Shown here in pieces: positions 50,774 through 58,565 of a stretch of 64,000 nucleotides of DNA. Source of the stretch: G965213525 sp965213525 (GTDB lineage: Bacteria; Actinomycetota; Acidimicrobiia; Acidimicrobiales; Poriferisodalaceae); assembly GCA_965213525.1 (NCBI GenBank), contig OZ243889.1, positions 1,550,001 to 1,614,000 of the forward strand, written 5' to 3'. Position numbers and translations under genes: made by a program. The notes below the pieces were generated by a model, which saw only the letters and a program-made list of their open reading frames with translations, searched no databases and was not told the origin of the DNA. How positions within the stretch are numbered: position 1 is the first letter of the stretch; each line of letters opens with the position of its first letter.

Positions 50774-51718
50774 CTAGAGCTCCTCGGCGAAGTTGCCCTC
50801 GAGGCGGCTGAACAACGCCACGGCTCCGACACAAGCCACGAGGCTGACGACGAGCACGACCGCGCAGGTGCCGGCGTACCAGAGGAACGGGTTGTCGGGC
50901 AGGATGCCGGAGATGATGACGTCGACCCCGCCCTCGGCCCGCAGCTGGCGCTCGGTCTCGATGGTCTGGTTGTGCAGGACCCGCTGGAAGGCGAGCACGA
51001 GCGGGGTCACCGGGTTGAGCAGGTGCAGCCAGTCGGGCAGGTTCGGGCGCACCGCGAGCTGGTTGGCCTGCAGCGACACCGGGTAGACGATCGGGGTCAT
51101 CCAGAACCAGGCGAGCAGACCGAGCTCGAGGAAGTGCTGGGTGTCGCGGGCATAGACGTTGACCGCCGACAGCACGATCGCCAGGGCCGCCGACAGCACC
51201 ACGGTGGCGACGAAGGCCAGCGCCAACAGGGGCAGCCAGGTGAGGGCGATGTCGTAGCGGGTGATGGCCAAGGCTGTGACGAGCACCACGCCCTGCAGGA
51301 AGAAGTGCACCATCGCCGCACCCACCGCGGCCAACGGCAGGATGAGGCGGGGGAACCACACCTTGTTGACCAGTCCCCCGGCGCCGGAGATCGACCCGGT
51401 GGCCGCAGCGAGCGAGCCCGAGAACAGGTTCCACACCAACAGCCCGCACAGCAAGAAGATGGCGAAGTCGGGGATGCCGGCACCCAGGATGATCTGGAAC
51501 ACGACGTAGAACACCGCCAGCGACAGCGCGGGGTTCAACAGCGACCACAAGAAGCCGAGCGTGCTGTCGCGGTACTTGACCTTCAGCTCGCGGCGGACGA
51601 GCCCGACGAGCAGCTCCCGGTAGCTCCACACCGCCAGCACCTGGCCCAGCACCGAGAGGCGGGAGGTGACGAGGCGGCCCCCGTCCCGGCTGCGTCGCCG
51701 GCGAACGACCTCGGTCAC
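50774..51718 (-). CDS. wzm: polysaccharide ABC exporter permease, Wzm-like
   Basis: A 314-residue ABC-2 permease with six hydrophobic segments. The amphipathic start ELLVGLVRRELKVKYRDSTLG and LGFLWSLLNPALSLAVFYVV are hallmarks of Wzm/TagG proteins (quoted in parts). GTG 51718 is chosen because the extension to 51787 is an arginine-rich tail without clear signals, though it cannot be excluded. It begins the operon Wzm, Wzt, coiled-coil, GT4, repeat protein. Confidence 0.92.
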   Translation of the reverse strand: MTEVVRRRRSRDGGRLVTSRLSVLGQVLAVWSYRELLVGLVRRELKVKYRDSTLGFLWSLLNPALSLAVFYVVFQIILGAGIPDFAIFLLCGLLVWNLFSGSLAAATGSISGAGGLVNKVWFPRLILPLAAVGAAMVHFFLQGVVLVTALAITRYDIALTWLPLLALAFVATVVLSAALAIVLSAVNVYARDTQHFLELGLLAWFWMTPIVYPVSLQANQLAVRPNLPDWLHLLNPVTPLVLAFQRVLHNQTIETERQLRAEGGVDVIISGILPDNPFLWYAGTCAVVLVVSLVACVGAVALFSRLEGNFAEEL

Positions 51719-51801
51719 AGCGTGCGCAGACGGGGCTCGACGGGCACGGCCGGACGCTACCCGACCTCCCCGAAAGAGCACCGACACGCCCTCGGCGGGC
51801 G

Positions 51802-51972
51802 TTGGTCGGATCTCCGCAGGAGTCGGCGCCGGTCGAGGCGAAGTACGACCGGTTCGTCGGCCTCGGACCGTTCGAGCGCCAGGTCATCGACGCCTCTCAC
51901 CAGGACGCCACGACGACGGCGAACCAGGTGCGGCGGTTCGTCGAGCGGGGCGATGCCGTGGTCTCGCATTGA
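51802..51972 (+). other. short open frame, probable gene fragment
   Basis: This frame reads SAPVEAKYDRFVGLGPFERQ, followed by VIDASHQDATTTANQVRRFV and ERGDAVVSH before a stop. The composition is protein-like rather than that of a shadow frame. The only in-frame start I can suggest is TTG at 51802, with no ribosome-binding site. I regard it as the C-terminal piece of a lost gene in a patch of remnants. Confidence 0.3.
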
Positions 51973-51990
51973 GCAGTCCGCCACACTCGG

Positions 51991-52128
51991 TCACTCGGCG
52001 AACGCGAGATGGAAGTGGAACGCCCGCTCACCGTCCTCGTCGGCGCTGGCGAAGCCGTGACGGTCGTAGAACCGCTGGACGTCGACGTCGCTCTCGTCGA
52101 CGTTGATCTCCAGGCGCCGAGCTTCGCA
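51991..52128 (-). pseudogene. C-terminal remnant of a GNAT acetyltransferase
   Basis: The minus-strand frame reads ARRLEINVDESDVDVQRFYD and then RHGFASADEDGERAFHFHLA, which is the last strand-helix-strand of a GNAT domain (NxxFYxRHGF pattern). The acetyl-CoA binding part is absent; upstream sequence lacks homology. It therefore looks like a truncated gene. Confidence 0.6.
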
Positions 52129-52199
52129 GGTCGGACCGCTCCGTCGGGGCGCCGTTCCCGTCGACCCCGAGGCCGGCAGGTGGTGACACACCCCCTTCG

Positions 52200-52205
52200 T
52201 AGGTT
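52200..52205 (+). promoter_or_regulatory. TAGGTT -10 element of the HNH/DUF222 gene
   Basis: TAGGTT is followed by six bases and the ATG at 52212. No ribosome-binding site is visible, so a leaderless message is likely. Confidence 0.5.
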
Positions 52206-52211
52206 GTGGCC

Positions 52212-53618
52212 ATGCGATCGATCGGACCGGGTTCGCCAGGCGCCACGCACCGCGACGGTGCGCCGGTGTTGGTCGATGCGGTGGCCACCCGGGCCGCCGT
52301 CGACGAGCTGGACCGCGTGTCGGCGCACATCGAAGACGCCGAACGCCGCCGGGTGATCCTCACCGGTCAGGTGCTCCGCACCGGTTGGTGGCAACTCGAG
52401 GGGGCCCGCAGCCCTGCGGCGTGGCTCCGATCACGGCTACGCCTCGGCGACGACACCGCCCGCCGGCTGGTCCGCCTGGCCGAGGTGTGTGACCGGCTGC
52501 CCGTCGTCGCCGTCGCCTACACCGACGGTTCGACCACCGCCGCGCACCTCGACGTGTTGTCCCGGGCGGTCGCCGGGCGTTGGGACCAGGCCCGGTCCGA
52601 CGAAGGCCGACTCGTCGACGCCGCCTGCTCGCAGGGCTTGACCGCCTGGTCCGACACGTGTGCTGACTGGGCCGCCCGGCGTGCACCCGCTGACGCCGTG
52701 GAGCGCTACGCCGCCCGGTCGTTGCGGACCCGCACCGATCTGTTCGGTGACCTCCACGGTGCCTTCAGCCTCCCCGGTGAGGACGCACAGCGGGTCCTCG
52801 CCGCCCTGGACGCCAACACCGACCCCGACACCGCCCTGTGCGACCACCACCCCGCAGCACGCAGCTACCACGCCCGCCGCGCGGACGCCCTGGTCGACCT
52901 GGTCTGTGGTGACGGCGACGACCTCCGGGTCACCACCACCGTCGTCGTGGTCGACCGACCCCTCCTCGCCCACGGCGACTCGACCACCGACCGCACCCAC
53001 CCAACTGGCACCACCGACCGCGCCAGCCGCGCCGACCTCTCAGAGCGAACCGGCGCCGCCGGGACCGCTGACGTCTCGGATCCACGGGCCGACCCCACCA
53101 CCGCAGGTCCCTCGGCGGCGTTCGGCCCCCGTCGACGCTGTGACCACCAGTCCGTGGCGATCAGCCCCGCCACCGCAGCTCGCCTGTCCTGTGACGCCAC
53201 GGTCGCCCACCTCGTCGTCGACTCGGCCGGCCTTCCCCTGCACCTCGGCCGCTCCCGCCGCACGTTCAGCCGAGCCCAACGCCGGGCCCTGGCCGCCCGC
53301 CACCGACGTTGTGCCTTCGATGACTGCGATGTCGCCTACGCCCGCTGTGAGCTCCACCACCTCCGCCACTGGGACGATGCCGGGCGCACCGACATCGACA
53401 ACGCCGTCCCCCTGTGCCGCTGGCACCACCACCTCGTCCACGAAGCCCGCTGGACCATCACCGAAGACCCAGACGGCACCCGGGACTGGCACCCACCCCC
53501 CGACAGCCCATGGGACCCACCCGACCACCGCATCGGCGCCGCCCCGGCGACCACCACCATCCGAACCTCCACGACGACGCCCGCCCCACGACCCCACACG
53601 GCAGTTCGTCTCGAATGA
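52212..53618 (+). CDS. DUF222 / HNH endonuclease domain protein (13E12-repeat type)
   Basis: A 468-residue protein. The N-terminal DUF222 part has LVDAVATRAAVDELDRVSAH, GARSPAAWLRSRLRLGDDTA and a helical core. A variable low-complexity linker of Asp, Thr and Ala follows (about 260-300). The C-terminal HNH site is RRCAFDDCDVAYARCELHHL, then DIDNAVPLCRWHHHLVHE, with the two cysteine pairs and the HH/N/H residues present. Such proteins are multi-copy in actinobacteria and may be mobile or defence-related; the biological role is unknown. The last 60 residues are Pro/Thr-rich. Confidence 0.9.
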   Translation: MRSIGPGSPGATHRDGAPVLVDAVATRAAVDELDRVSAHIEDAERRRVILTGQVLRTGWWQLEGARSPAAWLRSRLRLGDDTARRLVRLAEVCDRLPVVAVAYTDGSTTAAHLDVLSRAVAGRWDQARSDEGRLVDAACSQGLTAWSDTCADWAARRAPADAVERYAARSLRTRTDLFGDLHGAFSLPGEDAQRVLAALDANTDPDTALCDHHPAARSYHARRADALVDLVCGDGDDLRVTTTVVVVDRPLLAHGDSTTDRTHPTGTTDRASRADLSERTGAAGTADVSDPRADPTTAGPSAAFGPRRRCDHQSVAISPATAARLSCDATVAHLVVDSAGLPLHLGRSRRTFSRAQRRALAARHRRCAFDDCDVAYARCELHHLRHWDDAGRTDIDNAVPLCRWHHHLVHEARWTITEDPDGTRDWHPPPDSPWDPPDHRIGAAPATTTIRTSTTTPAPRPHTAVRLE

Positions 53619-53740
53619 ACCCGGAAGGGGTGCTGCGCAGCCCGCCCCGATACGGCGGGCGCGGTGCGACGCCGCTGGCCCTCCAACCGCCGCCGAGCGG
53701 CTGCCGCCCACCAGAGGTGGTCATCGACCGACGAGCTGAA

Positions 53741-53759
53741 CCCCCGGCGTCCCCGGGGG
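53741..53759 (+). terminator. GC hairpin downstream of the HNH gene
   Basis: CCCCCGG and CCGGGGG form a 7-bp stem around a 5-base loop, 123 bp after the stop codon of the DUF222/HNH gene. No U-run follows. Confidence 0.4.
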
Positions 53760-53815
53760 CACCGGCGCGCCTCGTACACCCTGAGCCGTCCGGCGAACGA
53801 CCGGCCACGTCCAGT

Positions 53816-53940
53816 TGCGCAACGTCCGGCGGGGCGGCAGTTCGACAACAGACGTGCGAGGCGCGCTGCGCAACGTTCGGCGGCGCGACGGTGCGGCGAC
53901 CGACGTGCGACGTACGTTCCGCAACGTTCGGCACGAGCGA
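53816..53940 (+). repeat. 51-bp direct repeats upstream of fluC
   Basis: TGCGCAACGTCCGG at 53816, TGCGCAACGTTCGG at 53867 and TCCGCAACGTTCGG at 53918 start three units exactly 51 bp apart; the third is partial. GACGTGCGA is conserved late in the first two. The unit length is a multiple of three, but no start or domain supports translation. The whole gap 53619-53979 otherwise holds only a hairpin and the fluC promoter. Confidence 0.75.
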
Positions 53941-53964
53941 GATTGGCACGACGTGGCCCGGCGC

Positions 53965-53970
53965 TACGGT
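53965..53970 (+). promoter_or_regulatory. TACGGT -10 element of fluC
   Basis: TACGGT lies nine bases before the GTG at 53980, and no ribosome-binding site is visible. I see no fluoride-riboswitch fold in front of it. Confidence 0.45.
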
Positions 53971-53979
53971 CCTCGTCTC

Positions 53980-54369
53980 GTGCCCCGCGTCGGTGATCTG
54001 GCGGCCGTGGCGGTCGGCGGCGCCGCCGGCTCGGTGGTGCGCTGGGGCGTGGCCGAGGCGCTCGATCCGTCGGTGACGGCGCGCGACTGGCCGTGGGCGA
54101 CGCTGGTGGTCAACGTCGTCGGCGCCGGGCTGCTGGGGTGGCTGGTGGCCACGGATCGGTCGCGCTCGCCCCGGTGGCAGGCGGCGCTGGCCACCGGCTT
54201 CTGCGGCGGGCTGACGACGATGTCGGCCCTGGCCGTCGAGCTCGCCGAGCTGGGCACCGAGGGACGTGTCGTCACCTCGGTCGTCTACCTGGTGGTCACC
54301 GTGGCCACCGGCGTGGGGGCCGCCGCCCTGGCCGCCGGTGCCGGCCGACGCTTCGGAGGTGGCACGTGA
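53980..54369 (+). CDS. fluC: FluC/CrcB fluoride channel subunit 1
   Basis: A 129-residue protein with four membrane helices. Family motifs are VGGAAGSVVRWG, WATLVVNVVGAGLLGWL with the conserved asparagine, and GFCGGLTTMSALAVE, where the TTFS motif is TTMS. Fluc proteins are dual-topology dimers that expel fluoride. Two adjacent non-identical genes, as here, usually form heterodimers. The GTG start places the first motif at residue 11. Confidence 0.93.
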   Translation: MPRVGDLAAVAVGGAAGSVVRWGVAEALDPSVTARDWPWATLVVNVVGAGLLGWLVATDRSRSPRWQAALATGFCGGLTTMSALAVELAELGTEGRVVTSVVYLVVTVATGVGAAALAAGAGRRFGGGT

Positions 54370-54716
54370 GCGTCGTGGTGGGCGCCGTGGCGTTCGTCGT
54401 CGCCGCTGGCGCGGGCGCGGTCGTGCGGGCGCTCGCCGGGCAGCTGGACGGCCGGTGGCCCGTCGGGACGCTGGCGGCCAACGCCGCCGGCTCGTTCGTC
54501 CTCGGCTGGCTCGTCGGGGTCGAGGTCGCGCCCGAGGTCGCCACCGTCGTCGGCACGGGCGGGCTCGGCGCGCTGACCACGTGGTCGGCGGTGGCGGTGG
54601 GGCCGGTCACCGGACCGAATGGCGTCGGTCGTGGGACGGCCCGCTCGGCCCTGGTGCTGACGGCCTCGGTGAGCGTGCCCCTGGCGGCCGCCGCCGTCGG
54701 CCTGGCCGTGGCCTGA
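54366..54716 (+). CDS. fluC: FluC/CrcB fluoride channel subunit 2
   Basis: A 116-residue paralogue with GAGAVVRALAGQ, VGTLAANAAGSFVLGWLVG and GTGGLGALTTWSAVAV, where TTFS is TTWS. Four membrane helices are predicted. The GTG overlaps the stop of the first subunit as GTGA, so the two would be made together for a heterodimer. Confidence 0.92.
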   Translation: MSVVVGAVAFVVAAGAGAVVRALAGQLDGRWPVGTLAANAAGSFVLGWLVGVEVAPEVATVVGTGGLGALTTWSAVAVGPVTGPNGVGRGTARSALVLTASVSVPLAAAAVGLAVA

Positions 54717-54760
54717 GACCTTCGTCGACGACGGTGGCGCCGCGTCGCGGCTGGGGCTGC

Positions 54761-54825
54761 GTCGGGCCGGTCGGGCCGGTCGGGCCGCGTCGGGCCGCGT
54801 CGGGCCGCGTCGGGCCGCGTCGGGC
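54761..54825. repeat. tandem short repeats CGGGCCGCGT
   Basis: CGGGCCGCGT occurs four times in tandem from 54781, after two 9-bp near-copies GTCGGGCCG. It lies between the convergent fluC and antitoxin-like genes. This is a simple slippage-type repeat with no coding value. Confidence 0.8.
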
Positions 54826-54865
54826 AGAGCGCACCACCAGACGTGGCCGAGCGCAGGCGCTTTGC

Positions 54866-55024
54866 TCACGTCCGCCCAGCGGCCTCACGGAACGACGAGA
54901 GGTCGCCCCACTCGTCCGGTCCGGTGAGGGGGTCATAGGCCGAGTAGGCGGCATCGATCTCGACACGACGGCTGCGCTGGGCTGCTTCCCGTGAACGTGG
55001 TCGTGGGGACGGAACTGGAAGCAT
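54866..55024 (-). CDS. truncated antitoxin-like protein, no toxin partner
   Basis: A 52-residue frame whose C-terminal part REAAQRSRRVEIDAAYSAYD, followed by DEWGDLSSFREAAG, matches the toxin-binding tail of ribbon-helix-helix antitoxins. The DNA-binding N-terminus is replaced by a short Pro/Arg segment starting at the ATG at 55024. No toxin gene follows. It is likely a remnant, though a free toxin-neutralising peptide is possible. Confidence 0.4.
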   Translation of the reverse strand: MLPVPSPRPRSREAAQRSRRVEIDAAYSAYDPLTGPDEWGDLSSFREAAGRT

Positions 55025-55068
55025 GCATCCATCGTCACACGTGGTATCGACGATGCCGGGAGCCAGCG

Positions 55069-55965
55069 ATGTCACGCCGCCTTCAAACGTTGCCCCACTC
55101 CCCCGGGAGGTGGCCACGACGAGCAGTGTGGTGCATCCCAGGGTGCGCCGCTGCGCTGGCGCTGATGGGATGCGCAGACGTGGCAGACCCTGTGGTGACG
55201 ACCCAAGGCGCACCGCCGGCGGCAGCCGCGCTCACCGGCGACGGGACGGCTGCGACATCTGGCGGAGGGGCGGTGACGACCTGGAGCGCACCGCCGGCGG
55301 CTGCGCCAACTGGCGAAGGGGCGGCGCCCCCCGGGACGGCCGGTCCGGTCGAGGTCGAACTGGTCGCAGAGCTCGGCGACATCGCCCCGCTGACCGACCT
55401 CCTGTGGAGCTACACCGTCGACTACGAGCCCGTGGAGGACGTCGACGACATCGTCGCCATGTCCGATCTCGTCGTGTCGGGGTCCATCGTCGCCATCCGC
55501 GAGGGCCGCTCGGTGCGCTCGACCCGTAACGACTGGGATGTCGAGGCTCACGTCGTGCTTGAGCTGCTGGTCGAGCGGGTGCACGACGCCGAGGCCTCGT
55601 CGCCGAGCTCGAAGATCACCATCGGCGACTCCGTGTACCTGGAGTGGATCTGGCCCAACGCAGCCGACGTGCCACTGTCGGTCAGCCAGGACGTGCTCCC
55701 CGTGCCCGGCGTGCTGCTCTTCCTCGCCGACGCACCGACCGAGCCCGCAGCGCTGCGGGAGCGGGGCTGGCTCTCCGAGCAGCGGGTGCTGGTCGAACCG
55801 GACCGAGGCCGTCCGCCGGGCGCGCCCCTGCACCACATGGCCTACCCGGGGGGCGCGTACGTCGAGACCCGCACGGGGTGGGAGGCCCTGTTCGCCGAGG
55901 CCCACCGCACGCAGCCGACCGCCGACCACCCGGAGGGTGAGATCGCCGCCTTCGTGGGGCGCTGA
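55069..55965 (+). CDS. predicted lipoprotein of unknown function
   Basis: A 298-residue exported protein. An N-terminal basic stretch and the hydrophobic CAAALALMGCADVADP segment form a lipobox with the acylated cysteine near residue 36. A low-complexity Ala/Pro/Gly/Thr linker follows with two similar units (APPAAAALTGDG and APPAAAPTGEG). The folded part contains DDIVAMSDLVVSGSIVAIRE and VLPVPGVLLFLADAPTEPAA. The ATG at 55069 has GGGAG at good spacing. It converges with the GT4 gene 15 bp away. I recognise no family. Confidence 0.75.
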   Translation: MSRRLQTLPHSPGRWPRRAVWCIPGCAAALALMGCADVADPVVTTQGAPPAAAALTGDGTAATSGGGAVTTWSAPPAAAPTGEGAAPPGTAGPVEVELVAELGDIAPLTDLLWSYTVDYEPVEDVDDIVAMSDLVVSGSIVAIREGRSVRSTRNDWDVEAHVVLELLVERVHDAEASSPSSKITIGDSVYLEWIWPNAADVPLSVSQDVLPVPGVLLFLADAPTEPAALRERGWLSEQRVLVEPDRGRPPGAPLHHMAYPGGAYVETRTGWEALFAEAHRTQPTADHPEGEIAAFVGR

Positions 55966-55980
55966 GCCCGTCCGCCGACC

Positions 55981-57159
55981 TCAGGCCGTGGCCCGGGCGG
56001 CCACCGAGGCCAGGAAGTCGGCGTAGCGGTCGGTGACCGCTGGCCAGGCGAAGCGCTCGGCCACGTAGCGCCGGCCCCGCTCCCCCATCGCCGTACGCAG
56101 CTCGACATCGCCGAGCAGGCGGTCGAGGGCGACCTCGAAGGTGGCGTAGTCGGCGAAGGGCACCGCCGCCCCCGAGGCGCCGGCGTGCTCGACGGTGGCT
56201 GCGCAGCGGGCGTTGACCAGCCCGGGCACCCCCACGGCGAACCCCTCCAGCAGCACCAGCGAGAACGACTCGTACGCCGAGGGCGACACCAACGCCGCGG
56301 CGTCTGACAGCAGGCCCCACTTGAGGTCCTCATCGACCAGCCCGGCCAGCACCACGTCGGGATGCGACGGCGGGGTGCCGTGCACCGGCCCGGCGATCAC
56401 CAGCGCCAGCGGACCGGGGCGCCGGGCCTTGTACGCCTCGAAGAACCTCACCAGCGTGGTCGTGCCCTTGCCCGCCTCGACCCGCCCGAGGCAGAGCAGG
56501 AACGGCCGACCGTCCACGCCCACCCGAACGGCGGCGTCGGCGGCCGCCGGACGGGCCTCTATGCCGGTGCCGACGACGACGTGGGGGACGTGCCCGACCC
56601 GGTGCGTGGCGTGGACCAGGCGCCGCTCGCCCGAAGTGTAGAAGCTCAAGCCCCCGGCGGCTCCCAGGACCTCGGCGAACACCGGCAGTCGCAGCGGGGC
56701 CTCGTCGTGAGCGGCCGGATGCACGACCGCCCGTCGCCCGACGGCGCGCACCACCTCGACCGTGGGCCAGTACAGGTACGGCGAGGCCACGACGACCTCG
56801 GCGCTCGATGCGGCCGCCGCCTCGACGACCTCGGGGCACCACGGGCCCTGGCGCACGAGCCACTCGTCGACGACCGAGGGCAGCTGGGCGGCCGGGTCGG
56901 CCAGCACCGGCGCGCCCCAGGCGTCGAAGTCCAGGGTGCGACCGCCGGCCGAGCGGTAGCGGTGGACCGTGACCCCCGCCTCGGTGGTCGTTCCGGGCGA
57001 GAGCTCGTCGGCCCAGCTGACCGGGGAGGTGGCGCAGGTGGTGTGGACCTCGACCTGGTGCCCGGCGACCACGAGGTGCTCGGCGAACAGCCGCAGCGCC
57101 AGCTCGGCCCCGCCGACGATCCGGGTTCCGTACCGCGGCGGCACCATGGCCACCTTCAC
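55981..57159 (-). CDS. GT4-type glycosyltransferase
   Basis: A 392-residue GT-B enzyme. The donor domain shows FLLCLGRVEAGKGTTTLVRF, LVIAGPVHGTPP, WGLLSDAAALVSPSAYESFS and LVLLEGFAVGVPGLV, with the ExxxxxxxE pattern of retaining GT4s. The acceptor domain starts VAMVPPRYGTRIVGGAELAL with the glycine-rich loop. The GTG overlaps the upstream GT4 stop as GTGA. It is the fourth gene of a methyltransferase-GT4-GT4-GT4 run probably building the exported glycan. Confidence 0.93.
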   Translation of the reverse strand: MKVAMVPPRYGTRIVGGAELALRLFAEHLVVAGHQVEVHTTCATSPVSWADELSPGTTTEAGVTVHRYRSAGGRTLDFDAWGAPVLADPAAQLPSVVDEWLVRQGPWCPEVVEAAAASSAEVVVASPYLYWPTVEVVRAVGRRAVVHPAAHDEAPLRLPVFAEVLGAAGGLSFYTSGERRLVHATHRVGHVPHVVVGTGIEARPAAADAAVRVGVDGRPFLLCLGRVEAGKGTTTLVRFFEAYKARRPGPLALVIAGPVHGTPPSHPDVVLAGLVDEDLKWGLLSDAAALVSPSAYESFSLVLLEGFAVGVPGLVNARCAATVEHAGASGAAVPFADYATFEVALDRLLGDVELRTAMGERGRRYVAERFAWPAVTDRYADFLASVAARATA

Positions 57160-58565
57160 GGGCCGGCTGCGTCGAGCTCAGCGAGCACCGGGTTCAAGAA
57201 CTCGTGCAACTGCGCCCGGGCCCGGGCCAGCGACAGCTCCCCCACCCGGCCACGACCCGCCCCCACCAACCTCTCACGCACCACCCCATCACCCAGCACC
57301 CTGTCCACCGCCGCCGCCACCACCAACGGCGACTTGTCCCCCAACACCAACCCCCCAGCACCCACCGTCTCAGGAACCGCCGCCGCCCCGAACGCCACCA
57401 CCGGCACCCCCGCAGCCATCGCCTCCACCAACGGCACACAGAACCCCTCGTGTTCACTCACACACACGAACACCGACGCCCGCCCATACCACCGCACCAA
57501 CTCCGCATCCGACACCGACCCCACCAGCTCCACCACCCCTGACAACCCCAACCCCTCCACCTGGGCCCGCACCGCCTGCGCATACGACGCCGAGCTCACC
57601 CCACCCACCAACACCAGGCGCGCCCCCGCGTCGAACACCCGCCGATACGCCGCGAACGCCGCCACCACATCGTGCTGGCACTTGTTCGGCACCAACCGCC
57701 CCACGAACAACCACAACCCACCCCCCGCCACCTCACCCCCAGCAACACCGACCCGCCCAGCACCAACCGGCCCAGCAACACCACCCGGCCCAGCACCACC
57801 GACCCGCCCAGCACCAACCGGCCCAGCAACACCAACCGGCCCGGGCTCACCAACCGGCCCGGGCTCACCAACCGGCCCGGGCTCACCGACCGGCCCAGGC
57901 TCACCAACCGGCCCAGGCTCACCGACCGGCCCAGGCTCACCAACCGGCCCAGGCTCACCAACCGGCCCAGCCGAGCCAGGACCCGGCACCGGCTCACCAA
58001 CCGGCCCAGGCTCACCAACCGGCCCAGCCGAGCCAGGACCCGGCACCGACACATCACGCAGCACCGGCACCACCCCCGTGCGCCGATACCCCGCCGCCAC
58101 CAACTCGGCCTCGTTGAAGTGCGAGACCGCCATGGCAGCGAACGCCCGCCCGGCCAGCGCGTCACGCTGGCGTCGGCCCCACTCGGTGGCCCAAGCGAGA
58201 TCGGGATCACGGGGGTCAGTCGTCCACCGGTGGAAGAAGTGCGCTGGGGTCAGGTTGTGGTAGTCGACGATCAGCGGCTCGGGACGGGCGAGCAGCCGGT
58301 CAGCCATCTCCGAGCCGATCGACAGGTGGTACAGCGCGACGTCACCCGGGCGTGCCATCGCAGCGTGCCCGCTCGCCGGACGGGCGAGGCGCCCCGATGT
58401 CGACGTGCGGTCGTGATCGACCCAGATGCGGCCGCCGATGCCGGCCTCGTCGAGCGCCCGACGGATCTCCACCGCGTGGTTCGAGGTGGCGTCGTGATCG
58501 GCGATGGTCGGCAGGAACTGATGGATCACCCGCCGGGGAGCGGGCTGCGCCGGTGTGGTCGTCAC
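57156..58565 (-). CDS. GT4-type glycosyltransferase with an inserted collagen-like linker
   Basis: A 469-residue GT-B enzyme. The N-terminal half (VIHQFLPTIADHDATSNHAV, LIVDYHNLTPAHFF, MAVSHFNEAELVAAGYRRTG) and the C-terminal half (LWLFVGRLVPNKCQHDVVAA, VFVCVSEHEGFCVPLVEAMA) are complete. Between them, about residues 175-285, lies a low-complexity stretch dominated by GPVGEP, which puts glycine at every third position, followed by GVAGPVGAGRVG-type units. This is a collagen-like sequence at the interdomain hinge, where other GT4s have a short linker. The C-terminal half is nearly identical to that of the next gene. Confidence 0.92.
   Translation of the reverse strand: MTTTPAQPAPRRVIHQFLPTIADHDATSNHAVEIRRALDEAGIGGRIWVDHDRTSTSGRLARPASGHAAMARPGDVALYHLSIGSEMADRLLARPEPLIVDYHNLTPAHFFHRWTTDPRDPDLAWATEWGRRQRDALAGRAFAAMAVSHFNEAELVAAGYRRTGVVPVLRDVSVPGPGSAGPVGEPGPVGEPVPGPGSAGPVGEPGPVGEPGPVGEPGPVGEPGPVGEPGPVGEPGPVGEPGPVGVAGPVGAGRVGGAGPGGVAGPVGAGRVGVAGGEVAGGGLWLFVGRLVPNKCQHDVVAAFAAYRRVFDAGARLVLVGGVSSASYAQAVRAQVEGLGLSGVVELVGSVSDAELVRWYGRASVFVCVSEHEGFCVPLVEAMAAGVPVVAFGAAAVPETVGAGGLVLGDKSPLVVAAAVDRVLGDGVVRERLVGAGRGRVGELSLARARAQLHEFLNPVLAELDAAGP
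57190..57719. repeat. copy 1 of a duplicated GT4 C-terminal block
   Basis: This block aligns without gaps to 58596-59125 at a constant offset of 1406 bp and is nearly identical at DNA level. It encodes the donor-sugar half of the GT4 from LWLFVGR to the C-terminus. Similarity ends abruptly where the linkers begin, which suggests segmental duplication or gene conversion. Confidence 0.88.
57738..58045 (-). repeat. 18-bp minisatellite encoding Gly-X-Y repeats
   Basis: Units of 18 bp (ACCAACCGGCCCGGGCTC and one-base variants with CCCAGG or ACCGAC) occur about seven times without interruption between 57834 and 57963. Before and after are related units with AGCCGAGCCAGGACCCGGC, which itself occurs twice. 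All lengths are multiples of three, so the GT4 frame stays open and the protein gains GPVGEP blocks. Confidence 0.9.

Noticed and set aside
52212..53618. HNH gene as a homing endonuclease, intein or group II intron component.
   Set aside because: The N-terminal DUF222 region and lack of splice motifs or reverse transcriptase place it in the free-standing 13E12-type family.
53619..53979. Possible fluoride riboswitch upstream of fluC.
   Set aside because: The characteristic conserved segments are absent, and the -10 hexamer sits only nine bases before the start, leaving no room for a leader.
54761..54825. The CGGGCCGCGT tandem repeat as a functional binding-site array.
   Set aside because: It is a simple GC-rich slippage tract without palindromic structure or promoter context.
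57738..58045. A regularly spaced short repeat that could look like a CRISPR array.
   Set aside because: The units are contiguous with no unique spacers, are multiples of three and keep the GT4 reading frame open; there are no cas genes nearby.
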